This document shows positions 7,751-17,672 of a stretch of 64,000 nucleotides of DNA, piece by piece. Origin of the DNA: Solirubrobacter soli DSM 22325 (lineage in GTDB: Bacteria; Actinomycetota; Thermoleophilia; Solirubrobacterales; Solirubrobacteraceae); NCBI RefSeq assembly GCF_000423665.1, contig NZ_AUIK01000024.1, positions 62,001 through 126,000 on the forward strand, in the 5' to 3' direction. Numbering within the stretch: position 1 is the first letter of the stretch; every line of letters starts with the position of its first letter. The position numbers were made by a program, and so were the translations under genes. The notes beneath the pieces were generated by a model, which saw nothing but the letters and a program-made list of their open reading frames with translations, was not told where the DNA came from and made no database searches.

Positions 7751-9462
7751 TATCCGCCGCCCGTCAGCGCGGGGCAGTCGGCGAGCAGCGCGGCGAAGGA
7801 GTCGAGGCGCTCGCGCTGCCGGCGGGCGTCTTCGGCGAGGGCCTCGACCGCGGACGCATCGGCGGGGATGGCGAGGGCGCTGCGCAGTGCGTCCAGCGCG
7901 ACGGTCGCTCGGGAGCGGAACCCGTGCTCGCCTTCCACCACCTCCGTGGCGATCGCCTCGGCTGCCCGCTCGAGCCGGTCGCGGGCGGCCTCGCGCTGGT
8001 CGCGGAGCTTCTGCTCGAGAGCGCCCTGCGCGCGCTCGGCGTCAAGCGTGGTGGCGATCGCGAGCACGCCGTCGACGACCTGCAGGGCGGCCTGGAGCTT
8101 GACCGCGCCGGTGCCGGTGGTCTTCGCTCCCGTATCGGCGCTCTGCCGCTTGGGATGCTTGATCTTGCGCGCCGCCTCGAGGGCGTCGTCGAACGACTCG
8201 CCGAGGCGCAACGCGAACGTGCCCTTGGCGACACCGTGGAGTTGATCGCGAACGTCGTTGAGGATGCCGATCACGCGACTGTTCGCCGTGGTCGCGTCCG
8301 CGTCCGCGACCGGCACCTGCAACGAACGCAGGAAGGCCTCGGTGCGCTCAGCGGATGGCCGTCCGAGACGGCCGTCGACCTCCACCGATGCTTCGCCCAG
8401 CAAGATCTCGAGCTCAGCCGTCCGGCGTTCGTCCCAGCGACCGATCGCTGCCATGAGGCGGCCCTCCACCGCCCCGGCCGCGCCCGGGTCGGAGGGGCTG
8501 ACCTCCTCGGCCGCGTCCGTGCCGACGGAGATGAGGTCCGAAGCCAGCGCGACGCGTGCGGCGCCTACGACGCCGTCCACCCGGTCACGCATCTGCGCGA
8601 ACGTCATGGCGCGGGCGGACAACTCGGCCGCGGCCGCCTCGACCTGCTCGGCGAGCGCGGACGCCTCGGCGTGCACCATCCCGCCGACGCGGCTCAGATA
8701 ACGCAACTCGGCGGCCGTCCGCAGCTCGCTCGACCGCGCCGCGAGCTCCGCCAAGGCGGAGCGCAGCGCGTCGATGCCGTCCCACTCACGGAAGGCCTCG
8801 AAGTCGGCACGGACCGGCTGGGCGGTGCGCGCCTGCTCCTCGTAGGGGTCAGCCGAGACGACCAGAACCTCCAACCCCGCGCCGCCGTCGCCGAGCTGCG
8901 CGACCAGCTCGGTGCGCTTGCGGTCGGCGAGCTCGCGCATGCCCTCCGGGTCGTCGTCGGGGTCGATCCCGAGGGAGTCGGCCTGCGCGATCACTGCGAT
9001 CGCGGCCTGTGGGACCGCTCCCCCCGGGCGACCGAAGAAGTGCTCGCCGGAGAGGACCTCGGTGACCCAACCCCTGTGCTCGGTGAGCAGCTGCGGCGGA
9101 ACGACGAGCAGGAACGCGTCGGAGATCGCCAGCGCATCCTCGGCGGCCGCATCGTGACGTTCGACCGTGGACCCGAAGCCCGGCGCGTCGGTGTAGGTGA
9201 GCGCGGGCCCCTCGACCTCGTTGAGCTCGAACGTCTCACGCCGGGCGCTGACCGTCAGCCAATCCGGGATCGCGACGTCGTCCTCGGCCAGCAGCCGCCG
9301 GATCAGCGAGCTCTTGCCGGCATCGTAGGGCCCGAGCACCGTGATCTCCGGCTTATCGCGCGCCGCGTGCTCGGCCCAGCGCTCCGCCACCTCGTCGCGC
9401 GCAGGCGCTCCGGCGACCTCGGCGATGCCCTCGAGCACGCGTGCGGGCCAATCTCCGTTCAT
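7750..9462 (-). CDS. Dynamin-like GTPase (single GTPase domain)
   Basis: A 570-residue protein with an N-terminal GTPase domain: G1 GPYDAGKSS at 44-52, G3 TDAPG near 91-95 and a G4-like AQAD. The rest is mostly Ala/Glu/Arg-rich helices, as in the stalk of bacterial dynamin-like proteins. The start chosen is the ATG at 9462, 10 bp after the stop of the upstream tandem GTPase; the frame is open further upstream but would overlap that gene. There is no obvious transmembrane helix, in contrast to the partner. Dynamin-like pairs usually hetero-oligomerise and remodel membranes; that role here is an inference. Confidence 0.72.
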   Translation of the reverse strand: MNGDWPARVLEGIAEVAGAPARDEVAERWAEHAARDKPEITVLGPYDAGKSSLIRRLLAEDDVAIPDWLTVSARRETFELNEVEGPALTYTDAPGFGSTVERHDAAAEDALAISDAFLLVVPPQLLTEHRGWVTEVLSGEHFFGRPGGAVPQAAIAVIAQADSLGIDPDDDPEGMRELADRKRTELVAQLGDGGAGLEVLVVSADPYEEQARTAQPVRADFEAFREWDGIDALRSALAELAARSSELRTAAELRYLSRVGGMVHAEASALAEQVEAAAAELSARAMTFAQMRDRVDGVVGAARVALASDLISVGTDAAEEVSPSDPGAAGAVEGRLMAAIGRWDERRTAELEILLGEASVEVDGRLGRPSAERTEAFLRSLQVPVADADATTANSRVIGILNDVRDQLHGVAKGTFALRLGESFDDALEAARKIKHPKRQSADTGAKTTGTGAVKLQAALQVVDGVLAIATTLDAERAQGALEQKLRDQREAARDRLERAAEAIATEVVEGEHGFRSRATVALDALRSALAIPADASAVEALAEDARRQRERLDSFAALLADCPALTGGG

Positions 9463-9472
9463 CCTCGTGTCC

Positions 9473-12400
9473 TCACAGTCGCTCCAGCGCTGCCGTGACA
9501 CACGCGCCGGTTCGTTCGATCTTCTCCTCCAACGCCACCGCAGCACGTTCCGCGGTGCCCATACGCTGCGCGACGTCCGCGCAGGCGGCGCCGACCGGCG
9601 CCAGAACCGCGGCGAGCTCGGCGCCTGGACCGTTCTCGAAATGCTCGTTCGCGGCGCTCCGAACATCGCTCAACAACTGAGAGCGAATCTCGGCCGCGCG
9701 ACGCTCGGCCTTGCCCTCGTCCCGCAGGCTCTTCAACAGGCGACCCGTGTCCCAGACGATGAACGCGACCCCGCCCGCCTTTCCCGCGAACTTGATCTTG
9801 TTCGTGAGCTTGATTGCGCCCCACGGTTGGAACTTGTGCCCGAGACGATGGGCGACCTTCAAGACGATCTCGCGCTCGACCTTCGACGCGCCACCGGCTG
9901 CCAGCCGGCCCCCTTCCCCGGCCACGCGCTTGGCTCCCGGGCCCGCCTCCGCCGCAAGACGACCGAGGTCGATCGCATCTTCCAGCGCCGGGAACGCAGC
10001 CGCGAAGGCCGCGGAGTGCAGGCGCTGCTCGACGCGGTCGGCGGTCGTCTGCTGCCACCGCTGCAGCTCCCGCTCGACCTCTGCCGTCCATTCGGCATAG
10101 AGCTGCTGGAGCTCGTCGTCCTCCGACCACTGCTCGAGGCGCTCGATCTTGGCGTTGCGCGTCGTGGCGTCCGGCGCCTGCTCGATCTCGTCGTAGAGGG
10201 CTGAGACGAAGGCGACGAAGAGCGCGGCGAGGCGATCGCGCGCCGTCTCGGCGATCGCCTCGCCGCCGGCGACACAGGCCTCCAGGTCCAGGTGCAGGCG
10301 GCGCTGCTGGGTCAGGCCTTGGCGCGCCGCCTCCAGCTCCTCGCGGCCGCGGGCGACGATCCGGCCGAGCCCGGCCGCGCCACCCTCGAGCACCATCACG
10401 TCGATGCCGTGCCGGAGCAGGTCGCCCTGCGGGTCGAGCAGCGTTTCCCGCAGCGGCGCGATCCCGTCCCAGTCGCGATGCTCCGCGTAGTCGGCGGCGG
10501 TGACGTCGCGCCGGTCGCCGACCATCCCGAACGGGTCGCCGGCGACGCACAGCACGGTCTCCGGGTTCGCGCCGACCAGCGCTGCGATCGCCTGCGTGAG
10601 TTCGAGTTCCTTGCGCGCGCACAGTCGCTCGTAGGCGTCGATGTCGTCGGACGGGTCGGCCCCGAGCTCGTCGGTGCGGTTGATCACGAACACGGTCCGC
10701 CTCAGCTTGCCCACGCGTCCGCCGGCCGGGTCTCCGAGCAGGACCGACGTCAGGTCCTCCGGGTCGCCGACGACCAGGTTGGGGTTCAACAGCAGCAGGA
10801 CGACGGAGGCGCCCGCCAGCGCTCGGTGCGCCTCTGCAGCGTGAGCGGTCGTGCCGCTTTGGAATCCGGGCGTGTCCACGAGATCCCAACCGCCCCAGGC
10901 GAAGTGCGACACGCGATCGGTCGAGGCCTGCGCGGCCACGGCGAGCGCGTCGGGCACCGGAGTGCCGGCCTCGACCAGCAGGCGCTTGATGAACGAGGAC
11001 TTTCCCGCGCTGTAGTCGCCGGCCACGATCAGCCGCGGTCGCTGCGCACCCGCGCGGGCGTCGAGCACGCGCATTGCGTCCTCGTCGTCCGCGAGCAGGG
11101 AACGCGCCTCGGCCAGCCACGCCGCGCCCTCACCCGCGACGGGACGTGCGCGGCGCGCGGTCGCGAAGGCCCACAGTCGTTCGCGCACGTGCTCCTGGCG
11201 CAGCGACGGCGGCAGCGGCGCCTCGTCGTGATCGGGCGCCTCCAAGCGCTCGTCCAGGCCCTCCGGATCCTCACACCACGCCTCGCCGAGCCACAGGAGC
11301 CGATCGGCGTTCGGCCGGCCGGGGTAGCGCTCGCGCTGGAGCCGGCGGGCGACGTCGGCGAGCACGTGATCGCTCGCACCGGCGGCCGGGACCTCCGTCC
11401 CGGCCCGACCCACCAGCGCGCCGGCCCGCTCCGCGACCGCGGCAGCGTGCCGCAGCGCGCTCGCGCGCTCGACCTGGTCGGTCAGACGTTCGTCAAACGC
11501 GTCAGCGACAACACTCGCGAGCTGGGCGCAGACCTCGGCCTCGATGCCGTTGAAACGTTCGTGGACGGCCCTGCGCGCGTTCGCCCGCGCCTTGCTGCGC
11601 GACTGCTCGCGCGCCCGTGCGGCCTGCTTGCGCAGACGCCCACCGAAGGCCTTCGTCGCAGCGGCCGCAGCGCCGCCCGCGACCCACCCGACGGGGTTCG
11701 ATGCGGCCACCACCATCACCGCCACCCCGATCCCGATGCCGACGGACTCGACACCGACACCCGCCCACCGGCGGCTGCTGCCGGCTGAACCCTTCGCCCC
11801 CGCAAACGCCGAGGCCGTCGCGTCGAAGTCAGCGCGGAGATCCGCGACGATGAGCTCGAGGCGCTGGTTGAGATAGCCCACGAACTCCTGCTGGACGGTT
11901 TTGACCGCTGACTCCACCCGCGTGCGGCCGGGCACGAACACCACGCGCTCGAAGCGCTCATCGCCGATGTCCTTGCGTTTGCCGAACTCCTCCTCGACCA
12001 GCTGCTCGGCCCGGCGCAACGCGGTGCGGCGCGCCCCCGCGAGTGCTGCCTCCAGACGGCGCCGCGCACGGCTTTCGGCCTCGCCCTCGGCGCCGACGCC
12101 GAACCCGCCGCCGCGCAACTTCTCGAGCTCCTCGAGACGCAGCCGCAGCGCGCGGTCCTTCGGCTGGCCGAGGACGCGCAGCACGTCGCCGATCCCGCGT
12201 TCGAGTTGCTCGGACAGCGCGGTCGCCGCCACGCGGTCTTCGTCCAGGCGCTCTTGGAGGGCTCCGAGCACGCCGCGGGTCTGCTCGTGGAGCATCCCCA
12301 GGCGCAGGGCCGCCGCGTGGTCACGCAGCGCCGCCGTCAGCAGCGCCTCCAGCGCGGGCAGGTTGGACCACTCGACGAGCTGGTCGGCGCCGAACTGCTC

Positions 12401-13231
12401 GCGGAGCTGCGCCCGCACGGGCGCCTGTTTGGGGGGCCCGTGGTACGGATCGACGGTGCGCCCGAACGCGGCGCGCTGGGTGTGGATGGCGACGACGGGC
12501 ACGTCCACCAACCCGATCCGCGCCAGCTCGTCGCTGATGTTGCCCGCGTGCTCGTGCACCGACCGCGACATCCCCCGCCGCGTGCTCTCCCGCCGCACAC
12601 GGTCGTAGAACCGCCAACGAGCATTGCGTGAATTGAGGACCGCGACCACCGGCTTCCCGTACTGGGCGACCCAGTCCGCGACCTTGCGAAACTCGCCAGC
12701 CTGCTGGCTCTGCGTGTCGAAGCAAAGCACCACCACATCAGCGTCCTCGACGGCCGCCTGCGCACGCGCCTCCAGATCCGCGCGCGCGACCGTCCGGCCC
12801 CAGCCGCCGATGCCGGGCGTGTCGAACAGCCGGCACGAGCGCCAGCGCACGTCGCGCACATCCGTCGTCCAGTCACTCTCGCCCTGCGAGATCGGTTGGC
12901 CGTCGCCACCCGACAGCGCCTCGATCAGGCTGCTCTTCCCCGCGCCCGTCCGGCCGAACAGCACGAGGTTGAACGTCCGCAATCGCTCGCGCTGTCGCTC
13001 GAAGCGCGCGCTCGCGTCCGCCTGCGATGCCCGCAGCGCCGTCTCGAGACTCGCCAGCACCTCGCTTCCCGACTGGTCGCCGTGACGCGCCGCCGTCTCG
13101 CGGGCGAGCACGACGCACTCGCGCGACACCTGCGCGACGTGCTCCTCCAACTTCGAGACGGTCTCCAGGCCCTGCTGGACCGCCGACGATACCGCCGTAT
13201 CCAACGGCGTCTCAGCGAACGCCTGCGTCAT
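9473..13231 (-). CDS. Tandem dynamin-like GTPase (two GTPase domains, membrane segment between)
   Basis: A 1252-residue protein with two P-loop GTPase modules. First: G1 GRTGAGKSS at 93-101, G3 DTPGIGG, and a non-canonical G4 (LNSRN instead of NKxD). Second: G1 GDYSAGKSS near residue 740, G3 DTPGFQ, G4 NRTD. Between them, near residues 500-530, a hydrophobic Gly/Ala/Val-rich stretch could insert into membrane. Long helical regions follow each module. This resembles the fused two-module layout of Bacillus DynA, but sequence identity was not measured. It is the first gene of a three-gene operon with the single-module GTPase and the TPR-like protein. The ATG at 13231 is the first good start after a 350-bp gene-free region. 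Confidence 0.75.
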   Translation of the reverse strand: MTQAFAETPLDTAVSSAVQQGLETVSKLEEHVAQVSRECVVLARETAARHGDQSGSEVLASLETALRASQADASARFERQRERLRTFNLVLFGRTGAGKSSLIEALSGGDGQPISQGESDWTTDVRDVRWRSCRLFDTPGIGGWGRTVARADLEARAQAAVEDADVVVLCFDTQSQQAGEFRKVADWVAQYGKPVVAVLNSRNARWRFYDRVRRESTRRGMSRSVHEHAGNISDELARIGLVDVPVVAIHTQRAAFGRTVDPYHGPPKQAPVRAQLREQFGADQLVEWSNLPALEALLTAALRDHAAALRLGMLHEQTRGVLGALQERLDEDRVAATALSEQLERGIGDVLRVLGQPKDRALRLRLEELEKLRGGGFGVGAEGEAESRARRRLEAALAGARRTALRRAEQLVEEEFGKRKDIGDERFERVVFVPGRTRVESAVKTVQQEFVGYLNQRLELIVADLRADFDATASAFAGAKGSAGSSRRWAGVGVESVGIGIGVAVMVVAASNPVGWVAGGAAAAATKAFGGRLRKQAARAREQSRSKARANARRAVHERFNGIEAEVCAQLASVVADAFDERLTDQVERASALRHAAAVAERAGALVGRAGTEVPAAGASDHVLADVARRLQRERYPGRPNADRLLWLGEAWCEDPEGLDERLEAPDHDEAPLPPSLRQEHVRERLWAFATARRARPVAGEGAAWLAEARSLLADDEDAMRVLDARAGAQRPRLIVAGDYSAGKSSFIKRLLVEAGTPVPDALAVAAQASTDRVSHFAWGGWDLVDTPGFQSGTTAHAAEAHRALAGASVVLLLLNPNLVVGDPEDLTSVLLGDPAGGRVGKLRRTVFVINRTDELGADPSDDIDAYERLCARKELELTQAIAALVGANPETVLCVAGDPFGMVGDRRDVTAADYAEHRDWDGIAPLRETLLDPQGDLLRHGIDVMVLEGGAAGLGRIVARGREELEAARQGLTQQRRLHLDLEACVAGGEAIAETARDRLAALFVAFVSALYDEIEQAPDATTRNAKIERLEQWSEDDELQQLYAEWTAEVERELQRWQQTTADRVEQRLHSAAFAAAFPALEDAIDLGRLAAEAGPGAKRVAGEGGRLAAGGASKVEREIVLKVAHRLGHKFQPWGAIKLTNKIKFAGKAGGVAFIVWDTGRLLKSLRDEGKAERRAAEIRSQLLSDVRSAANEHFENGPGAELAAVLAPVGAACADVAQRMGTAERAAVALEEKIERTGACVTAALERL

Positions 13232-13581
13232 TTCGAGCGCTCCTTGACCATCCAGCGCCTGTGGCGCGTCCCTCGCGGCGCGAATTTACGCAGCATGTCT
13301 CGCATAGACAATCAACTCCGTGACAATCTGGTGGAAGGTCCAATCCACCTCGTCTGAGTCGTTGCACGTTGCCCGTATCTGACTAGTGCGAGGCAAGATC
13401 GAGTCGCGAGCGGCGAACTCGAGGATGTGCTCTGGCGGCGGCTTCTCCCCGCGGAGCCCGCCACTGAGGCCCTAAACGTTGTGACGACTTTGCAACTTTC
13501 TGCGCCGAAGTTGTAACGCCGGTCGGGCGCTCAGGGCCCAGCGCGGCCGATCACGGCCAAGCCCGACGATACGGTCGACCG
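13232..13581. promoter_or_regulatory. Divergent intergenic region with an inverted repeat
   Basis: The 350 bp between the GTPase operon (leftward) and the NERD-like gene (rightward) contain no gene. At 13491-13498 and 13508-13515 the arms TGCAACTT and AAGTTGTA form a 7-of-8 inverted repeat, and a further GTTGT lies at ~13479, so there are three related half-sites. This could be an operator controlling either direction. No -35/-10 pair is convincing. Confidence 0.35.
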
Positions 13582-14349
13582 GTGAGCGACTGGACAGCCA
13601 TCAGCATGAGCGTTCCCGAAGGTCTTGATCTCCTAAGCGACGGATTGGCAATCACGGCGCTGATCAGCGTTTGCGTCCTGCTTTTCATCCGCAGCCGCGC
13701 CTTTCGCTGGTCGCGACCGACGCCCTCGCTCGACCATGATGGCCGGAATCCCGGGCCCTGCTCGGCAGGGTTGCTGCGTCTGTCCGCCCACCGCCACGCA
13801 ACAACGGCCAGCTGTGCGCGCATCGCGAGGCTGCGCTCGGTCGATCCACTCGCCGAAGTGCTGGAGCGCAGTCGGCGGCTGATCGCGGCGGAGGAGCGGG
13901 TCGCCCGCGAGCTCACCAGCGCTGACGGCTGGATGGTCGAACGTTACGTGCTGGTCGACAACCTCCGGGTCCCATTCGTGCTCCTCGGGCCGACTGGGGT
14001 GTTCGTGCTGTGCGCGACCGACGGCGCGTGGACGTTGTACGACTTGGAGGTCCTGTCGCGCCTCGGCGATGAATTGCGCGATCGACTCCCCGGATACCAG
14101 GGGAGGGTCGAGGCGGTGGTGTGTCTCGCCTTCGACCAAGCTGAGCCACGCTCCTGGTACGGCGGTGCCGACCACGGCGGACGGGGCGGCTGGGTGCTCG
14201 GCGTCGATGAACTGCTGCCGTGGCTGGACGGCTGGGAACCTGGGCGCGGACTCGCAGCCGACGACGTCTCCCGGATCGTGGCGAAGGCGGGACCGCATTG
14301 GCGGCGGCGGTCGACGGCGCGCCTGCCGGTCAGCGGGAACGCGGGCTGA
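13582..14349 (+). CDS. Membrane-anchored NERD-like protein, catalytic residues apparently lost
   Basis: A 255-residue protein from a GTG start. Residues ~16-36 form one transmembrane helix (ITALISVCVLLFI). Residues ~95-200 resemble the nuclease-related (NERD) fold: a helix with ERVARELT, then VERYVLVDNLRVPFVLLGPTGVFVL. In active NERD domains the strand pair carries an Asp and an E-x-K; here those positions read VPFVLL and CATDGAW, so nuclease activity is doubtful. It is transcribed away from the dynamin-like operon and shares its intergenic region, so a link between the two is possible. Moderately confident it is a real gene; family assignment is tentative. Confidence 0.5.
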   Translation: MSDWTAISMSVPEGLDLLSDGLAITALISVCVLLFIRSRAFRWSRPTPSLDHDGRNPGPCSAGLLRLSAHRHATTASCARIARLRSVDPLAEVLERSRRLIAAEERVARELTSADGWMVERYVLVDNLRVPFVLLGPTGVFVLCATDGAWTLYDLEVLSRLGDELRDRLPGYQGRVEAVVCLAFDQAEPRSWYGGADHGGRGGWVLGVDELLPWLDGWEPGRGLAADDVSRIVAKAGPHWRRRSTARLPVSGNAG

Positions 14350-14649
14350 TGGGCCGCCGCCCCACTGGCATGTCATGGTGCGGACCGCGAGCTCCCGACT
14401 CGCGAAATTGGGGGGCGAACTTCTGTCGGCGCGGCCTAGAGGCGGTACATGCCGAACGGAGAACCTCTTCCACGCTCGAGGGCGGCCCGGGGCGCCGGCG
14501 CGCGGGCCGTCGAGGACGGTCACGAGTCTTGCCCACCGGGGGGTCCGGGTGACAGGATCACGGCCGGGAGCGATGGTCGGGCGCAGGGCACGACGGCGGC
14601 AGGACAATTCGGCGCGGAGGGCGTTCGCGACCTCCGCCTACTAGTGCAG
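14350..14649. other. Gene-free interval upstream of the ECF sigma operon
   Basis: About 300 bp with no supported gene. The sigma-factor reading frame stays open back to 14449, but that part is low-complexity Arg/Gly/Ala coding without family resemblance, so I treat it as leader and promoter region. No clear promoter motif was found. Confidence 0.35.
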
Positions 14650-15990
14650 ATGGCCGTGCTCGCCAGCCCCACCGAGCTCGAGCGCCTCGCCGAAGAGCGC
14701 GACGCGCTCGTCACGTGGCTGGCGCGACAGTTCCCGGACGTGCTCAGCGTCGAGGACGCCGAGGATCTCGTGGCCGACGCCCTGCCCGTCCTGGCGGCCG
14801 ATCCGCGCCTGCCCGACGGCGGACGGCGGCGGCGCAACTACCTGCGCCGCGCGCTGCACCACGACGCGCTGGACGAGCTCAGACGCCGCTACGGCCGCAA
14901 CCTGCAAGACGGCGCGCGGGAGTTCGTGCCGATCGACAACGCCGGCGAACTCGCCGCCGCGGGGCCGGCGCCCGACAGCGAGCTCGAGGCGGCGCAAGCG
15001 CTGGCTCAGCGACACGCCACCATCGAGCGGACGCTCAATCGCCTGCGGCCCGACGACGCCGAGGTCCTGCGGCTGAAGTACCTCGAGCAGCGCGCGCCAG
15101 ACGAGATCGCCGCCGAACTCGGCCTCAGCCGCTCGCAGTACGAGCGCCGGCTCACGCGCGCCAGCGAGCGCGGGCTCGACGCGCTGACCAGCGCCGAGTC
15201 CGGCCCCGCATGCGGTCCCGTGCGGCAGCTGCTGCGCGCCGGGACGCGATACGCGCGACACGACGCGGCGCGGATCGACGTGCACCTGCTCGACTGCCTG
15301 CATTGCCGCGCATACGCGCTTCGCGCGCGCGGCCTGCTCGAGGTGATCGGCGTGCCGCTGATCAGCGCGTGGGAACGGCTCGCCGCTCGCGTAGGGGCCC
15401 TCGTCGGCCGCGGCGGCGGAGCGGCCGCGCGCGACGCGCAGGACGCCGCGCTCGCCAGCGGCACCGCTGTGAGCGCGGGCACCGCGCTCAGCGTCGGGCT
15501 CGGTACCAAGGTCGCCGTCGGCTGCGCCGGCGTCACCATCGCCGCCATGTGCGCCGGCCCGCTCGCGCACGAGTTCGCGCCAAAAACGACCAGCCCCCAC
15601 GCGCTGGACGCCACGGAGCGCACGCACGCGCCGCGCCACGCCAGCGCCTCGAAGGCGACCCCCACGCCGGCGCCCACGACCACGACCACGACCGCTGCCG
15701 CCACGCCCACCGCGACCGTGACCGCCAGCGCCAGCCCGAAGCCGAAGCGCCACTCGCGGGCGCGGCTCAGCGCCGCTGAACGCCGACGCCGGCAGCGGGC
15801 GGCAGTCGCGCGCGAGTTCGGACCCGAAGCCGCCACGCCACAGGTCGACGCGACCGCCAAGGCGAGCGCCGCCTCCGCGGGCGGGGCAAGCGCAACGTCC
15901 AGCGCGCCGCCTCCGCCCCCACCTCCGGCGGCTCCGAAGCGGTCGACGGGTCCGCGCAGCTCGTCCTTCAGCGGGGAGTTTCGACCGTGA
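14650..15990 (+). CDS. ECF sigma factor fused to a zinc anti-sigma motif, membrane anchor and extracytoplasmic tail
   Basis: A 446-residue fusion. Residues ~10-185 form an ECF sigma factor: region 2 (SVEDAEDLVADALPVL) and region 4 (LRPDDAEVLRLKYLEQRAPDEIAAELGLS broken over two helices). At ~210 the motif H-x3-C-x2-C (HLLDCLHC) matches the zinc-binding anti-sigma signature. Residues ~280-307 form a hydrophobic helix, followed by a Thr/Pro/Ala-rich tail (~330-446) that would lie outside the membrane. Sigma and anti-sigma in one chain implies that release requires proteolysis or a conformational change. The start at ATG 14650 is preferred; GTG at 14644 is an alternative. The next gene overlaps by GTGA. 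Confidence 0.75.
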   Translation: MAVLASPTELERLAEERDALVTWLARQFPDVLSVEDAEDLVADALPVLAADPRLPDGGRRRRNYLRRALHHDALDELRRRYGRNLQDGAREFVPIDNAGELAAAGPAPDSELEAAQALAQRHATIERTLNRLRPDDAEVLRLKYLEQRAPDEIAAELGLSRSQYERRLTRASERGLDALTSAESGPACGPVRQLLRAGTRYARHDAARIDVHLLDCLHCRAYALRARGLLEVIGVPLISAWERLAARVGALVGRGGGAAARDAQDAALASGTAVSAGTALSVGLGTKVAVGCAGVTIAAMCAGPLAHEFAPKTTSPHALDATERTHAPRHASASKATPTPAPTTTTTTAAATPTATVTASASPKPKRHSRARLSAAERRRRQRAAVAREFGPEAATPQVDATAKASAASAGGASATSSAPPPPPPPAAPKRSTGPRSSSFSGEFRP

Positions 15991-17672
15991 CGCCCGCGAG
16001 CCGGCGCATCGTGAGTGTCGCGGCGTGCATCGCCGCCGGACTGCTCGCAGCGCCGCAGGCACGCGCCGGCAGCGCGACCGTCTACCAGTGCCGCGGACCG
16101 GCCGGCCAGCTCGCCGCGACCGACATGCTGCGGCTGCCGGACCCGGCCAGGTTGAGCGTGAGTGTCCTCTGCCACGAACCATCCTCGGGGTGGGGCATCC
16201 AGCTCGCTCGTGGCTCATCGGGCAACTGGGACCCGACGACGACCGGCGAGCTGGTGATCGCCGGTCCTCCCGGAACGTCGATCTCGGGCGGCTGGCTCGA
16301 ACGCCAGATCTTCGGCTACCTCTACAGCACCGCGGTGCAGCCGAGCACGTGGGGCTTCGGCTATCGGCTGACCACCTCAGAGAACACGCCGATCGAGCGC
16401 TGCGGGACGGCGTGGAGCTACGAGTGGGGGCCGCAACCCTGTGTGGCGACCGCCGGCGGCAGCTGGCAGTTCCCGGACATCGTCGTCAATCTGCCGCCCG
16501 TGCCCACCCCGCTCCTGCGGATCGGCTTCGGTTGCTACAAGGCCGGCAACAACTGCCAGCGGCCGCTGAGCGGCGAAATGTTGGGCATCCGCCGGATGGT
16601 GCTGCGCGTCGACGACATGGTCTCGCCGGTCATCGGCGGTGTCGTCGGCCCGCTGGCCAGCGATCAACCGGTCCGCACGCGCACCGTCTCGATCAACGCC
16701 TCCGACACGGGCCTCGGCCTCTACCGCCTGATCGTCACCGTCGACGGGCGCATCGTTGAGACCGAGCCGTTCTCGCCCGCCGTGACGGACTGCCGCGATG
16801 CCGAGCCGACAAGCGCCGACCCATACCAGTTCAGCTCCGTTTCGGCGTGTCCGACCGCGTCGACGTCGCGCAGCTTCGTCCTCTCCTCACTGCCCACCTC
16901 CGGCCAGCATCAGGTTCGAGTCGAGGTTGAGGATGCGTCGGGAAACCGCACCGCGGCCATCGATCGCGTCGCCACGTTCGAACTGCCGGCCGACGGCCTG
17001 CGTTGCCCCACGGACGGCTGCGTCCGCGCTCCGCCGTCCCCCAACGGCATCAACGCGACGGCGACCGCCCGCTTGGCGATCTCGGGCCGGCGCACCATCT
17101 CGACCGCCTACGGGCGCCGACACACACTGGGCGGACGGCTCGTCAACGCCTCCGGTCTACCGATCGCCGACGCTCAACTCGACGTCAGCGAGCTTCCGGT
17201 CGACTCGCCGACGTGGCGCCCTGTCGGCCAGATCCGCACCGACGCTTCGGGGCGCTTCCGCTATGCGGTCCCGCCTGGCACCTCGCGCGTCATTGCGATG
17301 GAGTACCGCACGCCGCTTGGGGCGGCGTCGGTCGGCGCTCGCGCCCAGGTGTCCGTCCGCGTGCGAGCCGGTGTGACCATGTCCCTGCGACCGGCGAGGG
17401 TGCGGCCAGGCGGGAGCGTCCGCGTCCGCGGGCGCCTGCTCGGCACCGACGCCGCCGCGCGAGCACTCGTCGAACTCCAGGCCCTCGACGGACGTGAGTG
17501 GCGCACCTTCAAGACCCTCCCGGTGCGACGAGGGCGCTTCGCTTACCGCTACCGCTTCCGGCACACCGCCGGCGGAGCGCAGTTTCTGTGGCGTATCTAC
17601 GTCCGCGCCCAAGCCGGTCTGCCGTACGCCGCCGGCGCGTCGCGATCCGCGTGGGTGACGGTCGAGCGATGA
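15987..17672 (+). CDS. Secreted Ig-like/repeat protein of the ECF-sigma operon
   Basis: A 561-residue protein with a signal peptide (MTPASRRIVSVAACIAAGLL...ARA). The N-terminal ~210 residues are Cys-containing and lectin-like in character (YQCRGPAG...). The middle has Ig-like/bacterial surface segments (VRVEVEDASGNRTAAIDRV). A carboxypeptidase-regulatory-like fold follows (~355-440, GGRLVNASGLPIADAQL), and the C-terminus has an Arg-rich beta-sandwich (VRVRGRLLGTD). Exact families are not certain. It starts on a GTG that overlaps the sigma-factor stop (GTGA) and its own stop overlaps the protease start (ATGA), so the set is one operon. Probably a cell-surface or matrix protein under control of the fused sigma factor. 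Confidence 0.65.
   Translation: MTPASRRIVSVAACIAAGLLAAPQARAGSATVYQCRGPAGQLAATDMLRLPDPARLSVSVLCHEPSSGWGIQLARGSSGNWDPTTTGELVIAGPPGTSISGGWLERQIFGYLYSTAVQPSTWGFGYRLTTSENTPIERCGTAWSYEWGPQPCVATAGGSWQFPDIVVNLPPVPTPLLRIGFGCYKAGNNCQRPLSGEMLGIRRMVLRVDDMVSPVIGGVVGPLASDQPVRTRTVSINASDTGLGLYRLIVTVDGRIVETEPFSPAVTDCRDAEPTSADPYQFSSVSACPTASTSRSFVLSSLPTSGQHQVRVEVEDASGNRTAAIDRVATFELPADGLRCPTDGCVRAPPSPNGINATATARLAISGRRTISTAYGRRHTLGGRLVNASGLPIADAQLDVSELPVDSPTWRPVGQIRTDASGRFRYAVPPGTSRVIAMEYRTPLGAASVGARAQVSVRVRAGVTMSLRPARVRPGGSVRVRGRLLGTDAAARALVELQALDGREWRTFKTLPVRRGRFAYRYRFRHTAGGAQFLWRIYVRAQAGLPYAAGASRSAWVTVER

Noticed and set aside
15650..15970. Thr/Pro/Ala repeats as a possible DNA repeat array
   Set aside because: It is the low-complexity tail of the fused sigma factor; units are not conserved in length or sequence.
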